Below, piece after piece: positions 44,977-55,693 of a stretch of 64,000 nt of DNA. Below the pieces are notes generated by a model. It did not search any database. It was not told the DNA's origin and worked only from the letters and a program-made list of their open reading frames with translations. A program made the translations under genes and the position numbers. Location: assembly GCA_026706385.1 (NCBI GenBank), contig JAPOYV010000114.1:62001-126000 (forward strand). Reading direction: 5' to 3'. Numbering within the stretch: position 1 is the first letter of the stretch; each line of letters opens with the position of its first letter. Source of the DNA: Gammaproteobacteria bacterium (lineage in GTDB: Bacteria; Pseudomonadota; Gammaproteobacteria; Pseudomonadales; Azotimanducaceae).

Positions 44977-46881
44977 GTGGCCAACGTCAAGTGGGAGGTC
45001 CGGCGGCGGGAGCCATATGCGGGCGGCGCGCCGTTCGGCGACCTCGGCCCCTTCGAGATTCTCGAAGGCCGCGTCCACTACGCCGTCGATCCGGACGACC
45101 CGCGCAACGCTGCGATCGTCGATCTCGCCTTAGCGCCGCGTAGTGCGGACGGGATGGTGCGATTCGCTGGGGACTTCACCTTCATCGCGCCACGTCAGGG
45201 GTCGGCAGCGAAGTTGCTGGTGGACGTGCCGAACCGTGGCCGCCGGCTGGCGTTCTCGCAGTTCAATCGTGCGCAGCCCGGCCAACTGCTCGAGGATCCC
45301 TGCGCCCCCGGCGACGGCTTCCTGTTCCGGCATGGGTTCGCGCTGGCCTCGATTGGCTGGCAGTGGGACATCGCCGAGGGCTTGAGTCTCGACGCGCCGG
45401 AAGCCCGCCGGGAAGGTCGCGCGATCGACGGGGATGTCGTCTGCCGCGTACAACCCGGCAGTGATCGGCCGTTCGTGTCGTTCGGGCAACTCGGTGAAGT
45501 CACGTACCCGCCGGCCGATCTCGATGATCCGCACGCACGGCTGTTCGTCCGTGACCACGACAACGCGGCGCACGCCGAAATCGACCGCCAGTGGCGTTTC
45601 GGCCGGATCCGTGGCGACGGACTGGAACCCAGCGACCGGTTCATCCACTTGGACGGTGGCTTCGAGAAGGGCCGGATCTACACGCTGGTGTATCGCTCCC
45701 GCGGGGTCCGCGTGGCCGGATGCGGCCTGCTGGCGCTGCGCGATGCAGCGGCCAGCCTGCGTCGCGGCGACGGCCCGAACGGCGCTGGGTTCCGCCACGT
45801 GTTCGCGTTCGGCGCCTCGCAGACCGGTCGCGTGCTGCGCCACCTTCTGCACCTAGGCCTCAACGCCGACAATACCGGCACGCGCGTCTTCGACGGCGTC
45901 CACATCCATATCGCGGGCGGCCAGCGAGGCGACTTCAACCATCGCTTCGCCCAGCCCTCGAGCGCAGGCGTACCGGCGGCCGGGCAGCAGTTCCCGTTCG
46001 CTGGCCCGAGGACGCGGGACACGTTGACAGGAAAGACCGACGGCCTCTACGAACGCCTCACCGGTTCGCCGTGGATGCCGCGGGTCGTGATCACCAACAC
46101 GTCCTGGGAATACTGGCGGGGCGACGCTGCGCTCACGCACGTGGCTTCCGACGGCAGTCGCGATCTCGAAGGGCACGCTGACGAGCGCAACTACCTGTTC
46201 GCCGGCACGCACCATGTCGGCGCGGTCTGGCCGCCCACTGACACCTTCGCGGTGACCGGCGAGAAGGCGCGCTACGGATTCAACGTCGTCGACCACGGGC
46301 CGTTGACGCGCGCGGCCTTCCTCAACCTCGCTGCGTGGGTCGAGCGAGGGACGACCCCGCCGCCGTCCGCCGTGCCCACGTTGGCCGAGGGCACGCTGGT
46401 TTCCCGGGATGCCGTCCTCGCTAAGTTCGCGCGTGGAGGCGGCTTCGCCATCCTCGACGCGGAACGCCTGGGCGGACTTGCCGTTCTTGATCTAGGGGAA
46501 GACGAGGGAACCGGGGTACTGCGTTTCCCGGCCGCGGAAGGCGCCCCCTACGCGCGGCTGGTCGCCGACGTCGATTCGACGCTCAACGAGCGCGCGGGCA
46601 TCCGGCTTCCCGACGTCGCCGTTCCGATCGGCTGCCACACGGGTTGGAATCCCCGGCATCCGGATCACGGTGCCCCCGAGTTGGCCGCGATTTTTGTCGG
46701 TTTCTCGCGCTTCGGTGATGAACTGCCGGCGGAAGAGGGATACGAACTTAAGGTCCGGTCGTGCGCGCAAGCGCTGGTCGATAGGCGCTTGCTGTTGCCC
46801 GAAGACCACCAGCGGGTCGTGGACAACGCGATGACCCGGTACCGCTACGCGGCGACCGGCGTTGTGACCCAAGCGACGTGA
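44977..46881 (+). CDS. alpha/beta hydrolase domain-containing protein (Abhydrolase_10 type)
   Basis: 634 residues from GTG 44977; an open frame upstream to 44920 lacks a good start. N-terminal beta-rich region ('PFGDLGPFEILEGRVHYAVD', 'LLVDVPNRGR') and a later nucleophile-elbow-like 'VFAFGASQTGRVLRHLL' followed by 'FDGVHIHIAGGQRGDFNHRF' match a family of large uncharacterised bacterial alpha/beta hydrolases. The elbow reads GASQTG, so Ser is the likely nucleophile. No signal peptide. Substrate unknown. Confidence 0.8.
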   Translation: MANVKWEVRRREPYAGGAPFGDLGPFEILEGRVHYAVDPDDPRNAAIVDLALAPRSADGMVRFAGDFTFIAPRQGSAAKLLVDVPNRGRRLAFSQFNRAQPGQLLEDPCAPGDGFLFRHGFALASIGWQWDIAEGLSLDAPEARREGRAIDGDVVCRVQPGSDRPFVSFGQLGEVTYPPADLDDPHARLFVRDHDNAAHAEIDRQWRFGRIRGDGLEPSDRFIHLDGGFEKGRIYTLVYRSRGVRVAGCGLLALRDAAASLRRGDGPNGAGFRHVFAFGASQTGRVLRHLLHLGLNADNTGTRVFDGVHIHIAGGQRGDFNHRFAQPSSAGVPAAGQQFPFAGPRTRDTLTGKTDGLYERLTGSPWMPRVVITNTSWEYWRGDAALTHVASDGSRDLEGHADERNYLFAGTHHVGAVWPPTDTFAVTGEKARYGFNVVDHGPLTRAAFLNLAAWVERGTTPPPSAVPTLAEGTLVSRDAVLAKFARGGGFAILDAERLGGLAVLDLGEDEGTGVLRFPAAEGAPYARLVADVDSTLNERAGIRLPDVAVPIGCHTGWNPRHPDHGAPELAAIFVGFSRFGDELPAEEGYELKVRSCAQALVDRRLLLPEDHQRVVDNAMTRYRYAATGVVTQAT

Positions 46882-46914
46882 GGTCCTTGGCGGTGCAACG
46901 TTCGGGAGCGCGAG

Positions 46915-47586
46915 TTGACCGTTAGCGCGGTCGTCCCGGTGCTCAACGACGGGGAAGCCCTGGTGCGGCTGCTCGCGGATCTGCGCGGTGCACCGGATCT
47001 CGAGGTGGTGGTGGTCGACGGGGGAAGTGAGGACGACAGCGTAGATGCGGCGCGGTGTGCTGACGTCGTGGTGACCTCGGCACCAGGGCGGGGTCGGCAG
47101 CTTCATGCCGGCGTGGATCGCGCGAGTGGCGACTGGCTGTGGTTCCTGCACGCCGACTCGCGCGTCAGCGGCGCCGTGCTCGGCGCCCTGGACGACTGCT
47201 TGACCAACCCCGGGTGGGGTTTCTGTCGGGTACGCCTCGACGGAACGGGGTGGCCGTTGCGCATGGTCGAGACGGCGATGAACTGGCGCTCCGGCATCAC
47301 AGGGATCGCCACCGGCGACCAGGGAATCTTCGCGCATCGTCGGCTTCTTGAGGCCATCGGCGGTGTGCCCGCACTGCCACTGATGGAGGACATCGAATGC
47401 TGTCGACGCCTGCGTCGGCTGGCCCGGCCACGTCGCGTCGGGCCGCCGCTGGTCACCTCCGCTCGCCGCTGGCAACGCGATGGCACGATGTCGACCGTGC
47501 TCCTCATGTGGTGGCTGAGAATGCGGTATTGGGCGGGGGCTGACGCCTTCGAACTGGCGCGTCGGTATTACGCCAACGTCAGGTGA
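46915..47586 (+). CDS. TIGR04283 family glycosyltransferase
   Basis: 223 residues. GT2-type N-terminus 'AVVPVLNDGEALVRLLADL' with 'VVVVDGGSEDDSVDAA' and 'WLWFLHADSRVSG' (DxD-like HAD), then 'GDQGIFAHRRLLEAIGGVP' and 'LPLMEDIECCRRLRR', the pattern of TIGR04283 proteins, which are named after arsenosugar biosynthesis clusters. The stop overlaps the next gene by 4 bases, and that gene is the customary partner TIGR04282. The actual sugar acceptor is unknown; no arsenic genes are near. Confidence 0.9.
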   Translation: MTVSAVVPVLNDGEALVRLLADLRGAPDLEVVVVDGGSEDDSVDAARCADVVVTSAPGRGRQLHAGVDRASGDWLWFLHADSRVSGAVLGALDDCLTNPGWGFCRVRLDGTGWPLRMVETAMNWRSGITGIATGDQGIFAHRRLLEAIGGVPALPLMEDIECCRRLRRLARPRRVGPPLVTSARRWQRDGTMSTVLLMWWLRMRYWAGADAFELARRYYANVR

Positions 47587-48167
47587 GCGGACGCCGGCGC
47601 TTGGCCATCTTCGCTCGCGCCCCCGTCCGGGGCCGCGTCAAGACACGATTGGCGCGGGTGCTCGGGGACGACGCAGCGCTCGCCGTCTACGAACGGCTGC
47701 TCGCGCAGACGCTAGTCCGGCTGGCGCCTGGCTGCGGGCACTTCCACCCGGAAATCTGGCTCGAAGGGACCGCCCGCACCCGTTTCGAGGGCTTTCCCGT
47801 GATCCCACAGCCGGAAGGTGACCTCGGCTCGCGGATGGCGGCCGCGTTCGATGCGGGCGTCGCGGTGCTGGTCGGCACGGACGTCCCGGCGTTGGACGCT
47901 GACTATGTCGAGCGTGCAATTGCCGCGCTTGACGACGTGGATCTGGTTATCGGCCCGGTGGAGGACGGCGGCTATTGCCTGATCGCGATGAACGCGCCGC
48001 ACCCGCAGCTCTTCCAGGGCATACCCTGGAGCACGCCTGCCGTACTTGCGGCTACCCTCGACGCGGCTCACGCGTTGTCGTTGACGGTGCGGCTGCTCGA
48101 GCCCTTGTGGGACGTGGACGATGCAGCGGACTTCGAGCGCTGGCGAGACGCGGAGTCACCGGGCTGA
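47583..48167 (+). CDS. TIGR04282 family glycosyltransferase-like protein
   Basis: 194 residues. 'LAIFARAPVRGRVKTRLA' is the nucleotide-sugar-binding N-terminal motif, followed by 'GDLGSRMAAAFDAG', 'LVGTDVPALDADYVERA' and 'VIGPVEDGGYCLIAM', typical of TIGR04282 (DUF2064). Forms a translationally coupled pair with the TIGR04283 gene. It probably acts as nucleotidyl- or glycosyltransferase in a shared pathway. Confidence 0.92.
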   Translation: MSGRRRLAIFARAPVRGRVKTRLARVLGDDAALAVYERLLAQTLVRLAPGCGHFHPEIWLEGTARTRFEGFPVIPQPEGDLGSRMAAAFDAGVAVLVGTDVPALDADYVERAIAALDDVDLVIGPVEDGGYCLIAMNAPHPQLFQGIPWSTPAVLAATLDAAHALSLTVRLLEPLWDVDDAADFERWRDAESPG

Positions 48168-48273
48168 ACACATCGGATCGGCCCGGCAAGTGTCGGTGAT
48201 CGAGGCGCTGCCGGGCACGCCTTCTTTCTGCGAGGGGCGGACCCTCGCGGTCTCCGGCAGGATGTGGGGACCG

Positions 48274-48471
48274 CTACGTGGCGGTGATCGCGGCTCGTCG
48301 CTTCCGGGAAATAACGATGTTCTTGCTACGCCCCATCTTGTCTTGGCCGCTGACGCCCATGGGGATGATTTGGATCTTCTTGCCTGCTGCCAAGAACGCT
48401 TGCAGGTCTTCTTCGATGGACTTTCTCATTTCTATGTTGTTCTGGGGGAGTTTCTTCGGTGCGCGGCTCAA
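48274..48471 (-). CDS. small basic protein of unknown function
   Basis: 65 residues from TTG 48471. A perfect AGGAGG lies five bases upstream, which fixes this start and supports a real gene despite the rare start codon. Sequence landmarks 'EMRKSIEEDLQAFLAAGKKI' and 'GRSKNIVISRKRRAA'; one amphipathic helix and a basic C-terminus. I do not recognise the family. Nucleic-acid binding is possible but not shown. Confidence 0.6.
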   Translation of the reverse strand: MSRAPKKLPQNNIEMRKSIEEDLQAFLAAGKKIQIIPMGVSGQDKMGRSKNIVISRKRRAAITAT

Positions 48472-48694
48472 CTTAGCCTCCTGTCGACACAGTCACAGTA
48501 ACGCCGCGCATTGCACGGCAACGTTGATGGCGTTAGGGGGCTTGAAGCTGGCCGGCGCGTTCTTTAGGCACCGATACCTCTCGTAACCGACCCTCGATCC
48601 CTCGCGCCGAGTCTAGCAACGCCGCGCCGCAAATGCACATGGGAATTGCCCCCTTTTTCTCCCCGTCCGACCCTTCCGGGTCCGGGAACGATGG

Positions 48695-49111
48695 TCAGGC
48701 GTGCGCTTGCGCAGTGCTGCGGATCTTCGCGACCATGGCCCGCAAGCCGTTCCCCCGGCTCGGGCTCAAGTGCGCGACGAGGTCGAGTTCGCCGAAGAGG
48801 CCTTCGATATCGAAGTCCCTGATGGCCGCCGGCGACTGCCCGTCATAGCAGGCCAAGGTGACCGCGATGAGTCCGCGCACGATGTGGGCATCGCTGTCGA
48901 TGGCCAGATGCAGCCGGTCCGCATCGGCGTCGTAGGTCGGTACCAGCCAGACCTGGCTCTGGCAGCCGCGGACGAGGTTTTGCTCGATGCGATGCTCGTC
49001 CGGGAGATGGTCGAGTTGACGGCCCAGGTCGATGAGGAACCTGTACTTGTCCTCCCAACTGTCGAAGAAGCCGAAGCTCTCGCGAATGTCAGAGAGCGCT
49101 TGAGACGACAT
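48695..49111 (-). CDS. sufE: sulfur acceptor protein SufE
   Basis: 138 residues from ATG 49111. 'LPDEHRIEQNLVRGCQSQVWL' contains the sulfur-accepting Cys (RGCQSQVW). SufE takes persulfide from SufS and passes it to the SufBCD scaffold. Last gene of the Suf operon; its ATG shares one base with the sufT stop (TGATG), implying re-initiation. Confidence 0.94.
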   Translation of the reverse strand: MSSQALSDIRESFGFFDSWEDKYRFLIDLGRQLDHLPDEHRIEQNLVRGCQSQVWLVPTYDADADRLHLAIDSDAHIVRGLIAVTLACYDGQSPAAIRDFDIEGLFGELDLVAHLSPSRGNGLRAMVAKIRSTAQAHA

Positions 49112-49635
49112 CAGTAGAGGCCGAGTTCGAGTTGCGCCTCCTCGGTCATCATCGCCCGGTCCCAAGGCGGATCGAACACCAGGTTGACGTTGACGGCGGT
49201 TACGAAGGGGACCTTTCCCACGCGGCGCTCGACGTCCTGGACCAGAACAGGTCCCATGCCGCAGCCCGGAGCGGTCAGGGTTAGGTCGATGTCGACCGCA
49301 CCGTCGTGCACATTGCAGGCGTAGACCAGGCCCAGGTCGACGATGTTGACCGGGATTTCCGGATCGTGGACGGTGCGCAATGCCTGCTGCACTTGTGTGA
49401 CCGAGACATTGCCGTCCTGGGGCGGCACCAGTTCGAGCGTCTCCGGCTCGAAGCCCAACGCGTCGGCATCGTCGCCGTCGATCCGGGCCATGTTGCCCCC
49501 GTATACGACGGTGTAGGCACCGCCGAGGGCTTGGGTCACGGTGACGAAAGCACCGGCCGGCAGGGTGAATGGATCCCCGGTGGGAACCATCCGCGCGTCC
49601 GTGTCGCGCCGCAGTGGGATGACCGTGCGTTCCAT
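49111..49635 (-). CDS. sufT: Fe-S assembly factor SufT (DUF59/MIP18 type)
   Basis: 174 residues. N-terminal SufT-specific part ('MERTVIPLRRDTDARMVPTG', 'YTVVYGGNMARIDG'), then the DUF59 domain 'VQQALRTVHDPEIPVNIVDL' with 'LTAPGCGMGPVLVQDV' carrying the conserved Cys. SufT helps Fe-S maturation when demand is high. Sits between the A-type carrier and sufE genes. Confidence 0.93.
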   Translation of the reverse strand: MERTVIPLRRDTDARMVPTGDPFTLPAGAFVTVTQALGGAYTVVYGGNMARIDGDDADALGFEPETLELVPPQDGNVSVTQVQQALRTVHDPEIPVNIVDLGLVYACNVHDGAVDIDLTLTAPGCGMGPVLVQDVERRVGKVPFVTAVNVNLVFDPPWDRAMMTEEAQLELGLY

Positions 49636-49653
49636 GGGGGGAACTTGCCCGTC

Positions 49654-50052
49654 TTAGGGCCCCGCGTCCGGATTCGACGCGTCGACCGAGAAACTCTCGC
49701 CGCAGCCACACTCGCCGCTGGCGTTGGGGTTCCTGAACTTCAGGACGGCGTTCAGCCCCTCGGTCACGTAGTCGATCTCGGTGCCGCCGACCAGGGGCCA
49801 GTCGGCGTTCTCCACGAGCACGGTCACGCCATCGAAATCGAAGGCACGAACACTGTCGGCGACCGTACCGGCTTGGTCCGCAACGTAGCGCAGTTCGTAC
49901 ATGTAGCCGTTGCAGCCGCTCTCGGTGATGCCCAGCACCAGGGCATCGGCGCCTTCCTTGTCCAGTTGCCGACGGACATGCTGCTGCGCGGCGTCCGTCA
50001 TGGAAATCGCGGCGGGAGATTGGGCTGTGGGATCGAAAATCTCTGTGCTCAA
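49654..50052 (-). CDS. sufA: A-type Fe-S carrier SufA
   Basis: 132 residues. The three ligand cysteines are Cys47 ('ITESGCNGYMYEL'), Cys115 and Cys117 ('ASGECGCGESF'), the arrangement of SufA/IscA/ErpA. Carries [2Fe-2S]/[4Fe-4S] clusters to apo-proteins. Position after sufS supports sufA rather than erpA. Confidence 0.93.
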   Translation of the reverse strand: MSTEIFDPTAQSPAAISMTDAAQQHVRRQLDKEGADALVLGITESGCNGYMYELRYVADQAGTVADSVRAFDFDGVTVLVENADWPLVGGTEIDYVTEGLNAVLKFRNPNASGECGCGESFSVDASNPDAGP

Positions 50053-50071
50053 GGGAAACTCCGCGGCTACG

Positions 50072-51271
50072 TTAGAGCATGGACCGCACTTTGCGTACCG
50101 CCTGGGTCAAGGCGTCCACGTCAGCGCGGGAATTATACAACCCGAAGGAGGCGCGTACCGTGCCGGGGATTCCCAAGGCGTCCATCAACGGCATCGCGCA
50201 GTGATGGCCCGTGCGCACGGCGACGGCTTGCTGGTCGAGCAGCGCGCCGACGTCATGCGGGTGCGTGCCGTCGAGGAGGAACGACAGCACGGGGCCTTTC
50301 ACCCGGGCCGTGCCGACGACCTCGAGTCCCTCGATCTGGCTGAGCGAGGCCGACGCATAGGCTAGGACATCGGATTCGTGGGCATGGACTGCCTCCGCAT
50401 CCAGCGACTCCAGGTAGTCGATCGCGGCTGCAAGGCCGATCGCACCGGCGATGTGCGGCGTGCCGGCCTCGAACTTGAAGGGCAGGGGCGCGTAGGTGGT
50501 CCCCTTGATGCGGACACGTTCGATCATCTCGCCGCCAGTCTGCCAAGGCGGCATCGCCTCGAGCAGTTCGTGGCGGCCGAACAGCGCGCCGATGCCGGTG
50601 GGACCGTACATCTTGTGGCCGGAAAAGGCGTAAAAGTCACAGCCGAGCGCTTGCACGTCGATGTCCACATGAGCGGGCCCCTGGGCACCGTCGACCACCG
50701 TGGTTGCACCGACCGACCGGGCTCTTGCCACGACCCAGGGGATATCGTTCACGGTGCCGAGGGCGTTCGAGACGTGGCTGACCGCGACGATCCTGGTCCG
50801 GCCATCGAGTTTCGCCTCGAAGTCGTCGAGGTCGAGTTCGCCCGCTGGCGTCACCTTCACGGCATCGAGGATGGCGCCGGCGCGTTGGCAGGCCGCCTGC
50901 CACGGCACGATGTTGGAGTGATGCTCGAGTTCGGTGACCAAGACCCTGTCACCGGGTTCGAGGACGGTGGGTGCGTAGGCCGCCGCGACCAGGTTGATGC
51001 CTTCCGTGGTGCCGCGCGTCCAGATCACTTCCTCCGGCGCGGTTGCGTTGATGCACTGGGCGACTGTGCTGCGCGCTGCCTCGAATGCGCGCGTGGCCTC
51101 GTCCGACAGCCGATGGGCCGCCCGATGAACGTTGGCGTTGGCGGTCTGGTAATACGTCTCGATCGCGGTGAGCACACTGCGTGGCTTTTGCGTCGTGGCC
51201 GCGTTGTCGAGATAGACCACATCGGTGCCGACCACGAGCGGGAAGTCGTCGCGCCAGGACGGGCAGTTCAC
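50072..51271 (-). CDS. sufS: cysteine desulfurase SufS
   Basis: 399 residues. PLP Lys220 in 'FYAFSGHKMYGP', catalytic Cys358 in 'AVRTGHHCAMP' (RxGHHCA, group II desulfurase), and 'ELEHHSNIVPWQ' near residue 115. Releases sulfur from cysteine as a persulfide for SufE. The start overlaps the sufD stop by 4 bases. Confidence 0.95.
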   Translation of the reverse strand: MNCPSWRDDFPLVVGTDVVYLDNAATTQKPRSVLTAIETYYQTANANVHRAAHRLSDEATRAFEAARSTVAQCINATAPEEVIWTRGTTEGINLVAAAYAPTVLEPGDRVLVTELEHHSNIVPWQAACQRAGAILDAVKVTPAGELDLDDFEAKLDGRTRIVAVSHVSNALGTVNDIPWVVARARSVGATTVVDGAQGPAHVDIDVQALGCDFYAFSGHKMYGPTGIGALFGRHELLEAMPPWQTGGEMIERVRIKGTTYAPLPFKFEAGTPHIAGAIGLAAAIDYLESLDAEAVHAHESDVLAYASASLSQIEGLEVVGTARVKGPVLSFLLDGTHPHDVGALLDQQAVAVRTGHHCAMPLMDALGIPGTVRASFGLYNSRADVDALTQAVRKVRSML

Positions 51272-52402
51272 GCAACCAACTCCAGCCGGGCCGCGCCCTC
51301 GTCGTCCGCGACCGCTTCGCGCAGGAAGCCACGCACTAGGAGCGCGCGCGCTGCCTCGTCGCTCAACCCGCGGGTCCGCAAGAAGAACACGGCCTCCTCA
51401 TCGAGGGTACCCACGGTGGCCCCGTGGCTGCACTGGACGTCGCTCTCGAAGATCTCCAACTCGGGCTTGGCGTAGACCTCGGCATTGTCTGTCGCCAACA
51501 GGTTCTTGGTGTTGAGCGCAGCATCTGTGGCCTTCGCGCCGGCGGCGATGTGGATTCGCCCGTTGAGGACGGCGCGGGCACGGTCGGCGACGACGCCGCG
51601 GAAAGTCTGGCGGCTGAAGCCCTGCGGCGCGACGTGGTTGATGGCGACCTGGTTGTCGAGGTGTTCGCGACCGACGAGACGCCACGCGCCGTTGACCGTG
51701 ACGCGCGCGCCCGTGCCGGCGAGTGTCACGACGACGTCGTTGCGGCGCAGTTCGGCACCACGGCAGCTCTGGGCCAGTTCATACCGGGCATCCTGATCTA
51801 GATGGACGGCGACCAGGCTGCATTCCCGGGTCGGCGCCGGACGCTGCCGACGCAGGTGGCGCAGGCGCCCTCCGGTTTCGACCACAGTTTCGACGATCCG
51901 GTGCGTGAAGCCGCTGGCCTCCTCGATGAGCGTGATCGAAGCCCCGCTTTCGACAATCAGCAGGATGTGCTGATAGGACGGGCCGCCGTCGGCGATGCGT
52001 ATTGGTGCTTCTCCGCGCCAGTCGCCGGGCACGACGATGGCGACGCCCCCACCGAGCAGGAGACCGTTCACAGCGGCGAGCGGCTGCTTGGCCAGGTCGA
52101 ACGCCTTGCCCCCGTGGGCCGCGGCAAGCGGCCGTGTGCGCGGATCGTCGAAGTCGACGACGAGGATGTCATCGGGCGCATCGATATCCAGCGCCGCGGG
52201 TTCTTGCCTCGTGAACGCAACGTCGTACCAGCGGTTGACGTTGGTGTACTTCCACGGCTCGCCTCGCGTATCCGGTAGTCCGCGGGCGATGACCGCCTGG
52301 CAAGCCGCAGGATCGAGCCAAGACGAACGACCGCTCGGTTCGATGTCGAGGAGTCGCTGCGCGAGGGCCGATCGGGGTGCGGCCGTGGGCGGAGCAGACC
52401 CT

Positions 52403-52422
<20 letters not shown>
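51268..52422 (-). CDS. sufD: Fe-S cluster assembly protein SufD
   Basis: 384 residues. Landmarks 'GEPWKYTNVNRWYDV' (N-terminal helical part), the right-handed beta-helix region, and C-terminal 'VYAKPELEIFESDVQCSHGATVG' segment, whose 'QCSHGATVG' is highly conserved in SufD and carries the His used at the SufB-SufD interface. Subunit of the SufBC2D scaffold. Overlaps the end of sufC by 20 bases. Confidence 0.95.
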
Positions 52423-54618
<2,196 letters not shown>

Positions 54619-54649
54619 CGGCGGATGCCTCGTCCATGAAGGAGCCGCG

Positions 54650-54655
54650 ATTGTA
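54650..54655 (-). promoter_or_regulatory. suf operon -10 element (TACAAT)
   Basis: TACAAT on the minus strand, 31 bp upstream of the sufB TTG. The IscR-like box begins 5 bp further upstream and covers the place of the -35. Confidence 0.5.
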
Positions 54656-54659
54656 GCGA

Positions 54660-54684
54660 ATAACTGACTAAATTACTTGGTTAT
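54660..54684. promoter_or_regulatory. IscR type-1-like operator of the suf operon
   Basis: On the plus strand the 25 bp read ATAACTGACTAAA then TTACTTGGTTAT, matching the E. coli IscR type 1 consensus (ATASYYGACT-RWWWYAGTC-RRSTAT) at 22 of 25 positions by my count. With the flanks CGA/TCG it forms 8-bp inverted arms. It overlaps the expected -35, so binding should repress. No iscR or other Rrf2 gene lies in the window, so the regulator acts from elsewhere. Confidence 0.7.
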
Positions 54685-54711
54685 TCGATTGAGGTAGCGT
54701 CCCCGCGTGGT

Positions 54712-54925
54712 GCAAGCGACGGATCTTGCGCGTCGAGGACGGACTGCTGCGCATCCACGATCCCCAAACGGGTCGCGACATCCTCGACATCCATGGAGCC
54801 GCGGAGGCGTTAACGCCAGGCCGAAGCCGCGCGACGACAAGCCGAAGTTGCGGCAAGAGGCGGAACGCCGCGCGGCCGAGGCCGAGCGGCGTCTCGCAGC
54901 GCTAGAAGCGCGCCAACGCCGCTAA
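54712..54925 (+). pseudogene. degraded fragment, possibly the C-terminus of a Uma2-type nuclease
   Basis: One frame gives 'RVEDGLLRIHDPQTGRDIL' and the next frame 'RQEAERRAAEAERRLAALEA'. Together they resemble the end of Uma2/PD-(D/E)xK proteins ('...DP.TGE.L...' followed by an Ala/Glu/Arg coiled coil), with a frameshift near 54810. No start or catalytic part is present. Weak call. Confidence 0.3.
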
Positions 54926-54952
54926 CCCCGGCGGCGTGCCGGACCGCGCCGG

Positions 54953-55693
54953 TTACTCAGGTCGTCGGAAAAGCAGGGTGAAGCGATCCGTGTTGCCCGT
55001 CACGCTGCGCCGCCCTACCTCGTAGCGAAGCTCGTCGTCCGGCCGGTAGTGCAGGTCCGAGTAGTCGACGAACTCGAAGCCCGCAGCCTGGACTTCCTTG
55101 ATCGTGCGCACCGGATCCTCGCGCCGCCAGTTCTCGTCCGTGTCGCCTTGCATGTGGCGGCGGGTGTGATCCACGACGCCGTACAGGCCGCCGGGCTTGA
55201 GCGCGCGGAACACCGCGGCGTTCAGCATCGTCCGGCCGTCGTCCGTGAAGTTGTGCATGTTGCGGAAGGTCAGAGCCATGTCGAAGCGGCTTTCGCCGAA
55301 GTCCATGCCGGTCATCGTGAAGCGTTGCGTACCTTCCACGGGGACGTAGCCGTCGTTGGCGATGACATCGATGTCCCAGCCGGCCTCGGCGGCGACGGCT
55401 TCCACGTTCTGCGCGAAGATCGACACGGCGAGGCGACCGTTCTCCGCCAAGACGGGCGCGAGGATCTTGGTGTACCAGCCGCCGCCCGGGAACAGTTCCA
55501 GCACCTGCATGTCGTCGGTCAGGCCGAGGAACTTCAGCGTCTCCAAGGGTCTGCGGTTCGCGTCTCGGGCTCGTTCGGCATCGGTGCGGATATCCGACGC
55601 CAAGGCAGTGTTCACTTTGTCATCGATCTCGGCGGCGGGCACGGCAAGGGCCGTGGCGGCTGCGATGGTCGCAAGGACGGTTTTGGTGTTCAT
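54953..55693 (-). CDS. exported class I SAM-dependent methyltransferase
   Basis: 246 residues from ATG 55693. The N-terminus 'MNTKTVLATIAAATALAVPA' is a signal peptide, unusual for a methyltransferase, but such periplasmic SAM-fold proteins are widespread in proteobacteria. Motif I is 'VLELFPGGGWYTKILAP' and the later 'ALKPGGLYGVVDHTRR' is motif III. Substrate unknown; cofactor availability in the periplasm is unexplained. Start overlaps the dehydrogenase stop (ATGA). Confidence 0.85.
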   Translation of the reverse strand: MNTKTVLATIAAATALAVPAAEIDDKVNTALASDIRTDAERARDANRRPLETLKFLGLTDDMQVLELFPGGGWYTKILAPVLAENGRLAVSIFAQNVEAVAAEAGWDIDVIANDGYVPVEGTQRFTMTGMDFGESRFDMALTFRNMHNFTDDGRTMLNAAVFRALKPGGLYGVVDHTRRHMQGDTDENWRREDPVRTIKEVQAAGFEFVDYSDLHYRPDDELRYEVGRRSVTGNTDRFTLLFRRPE

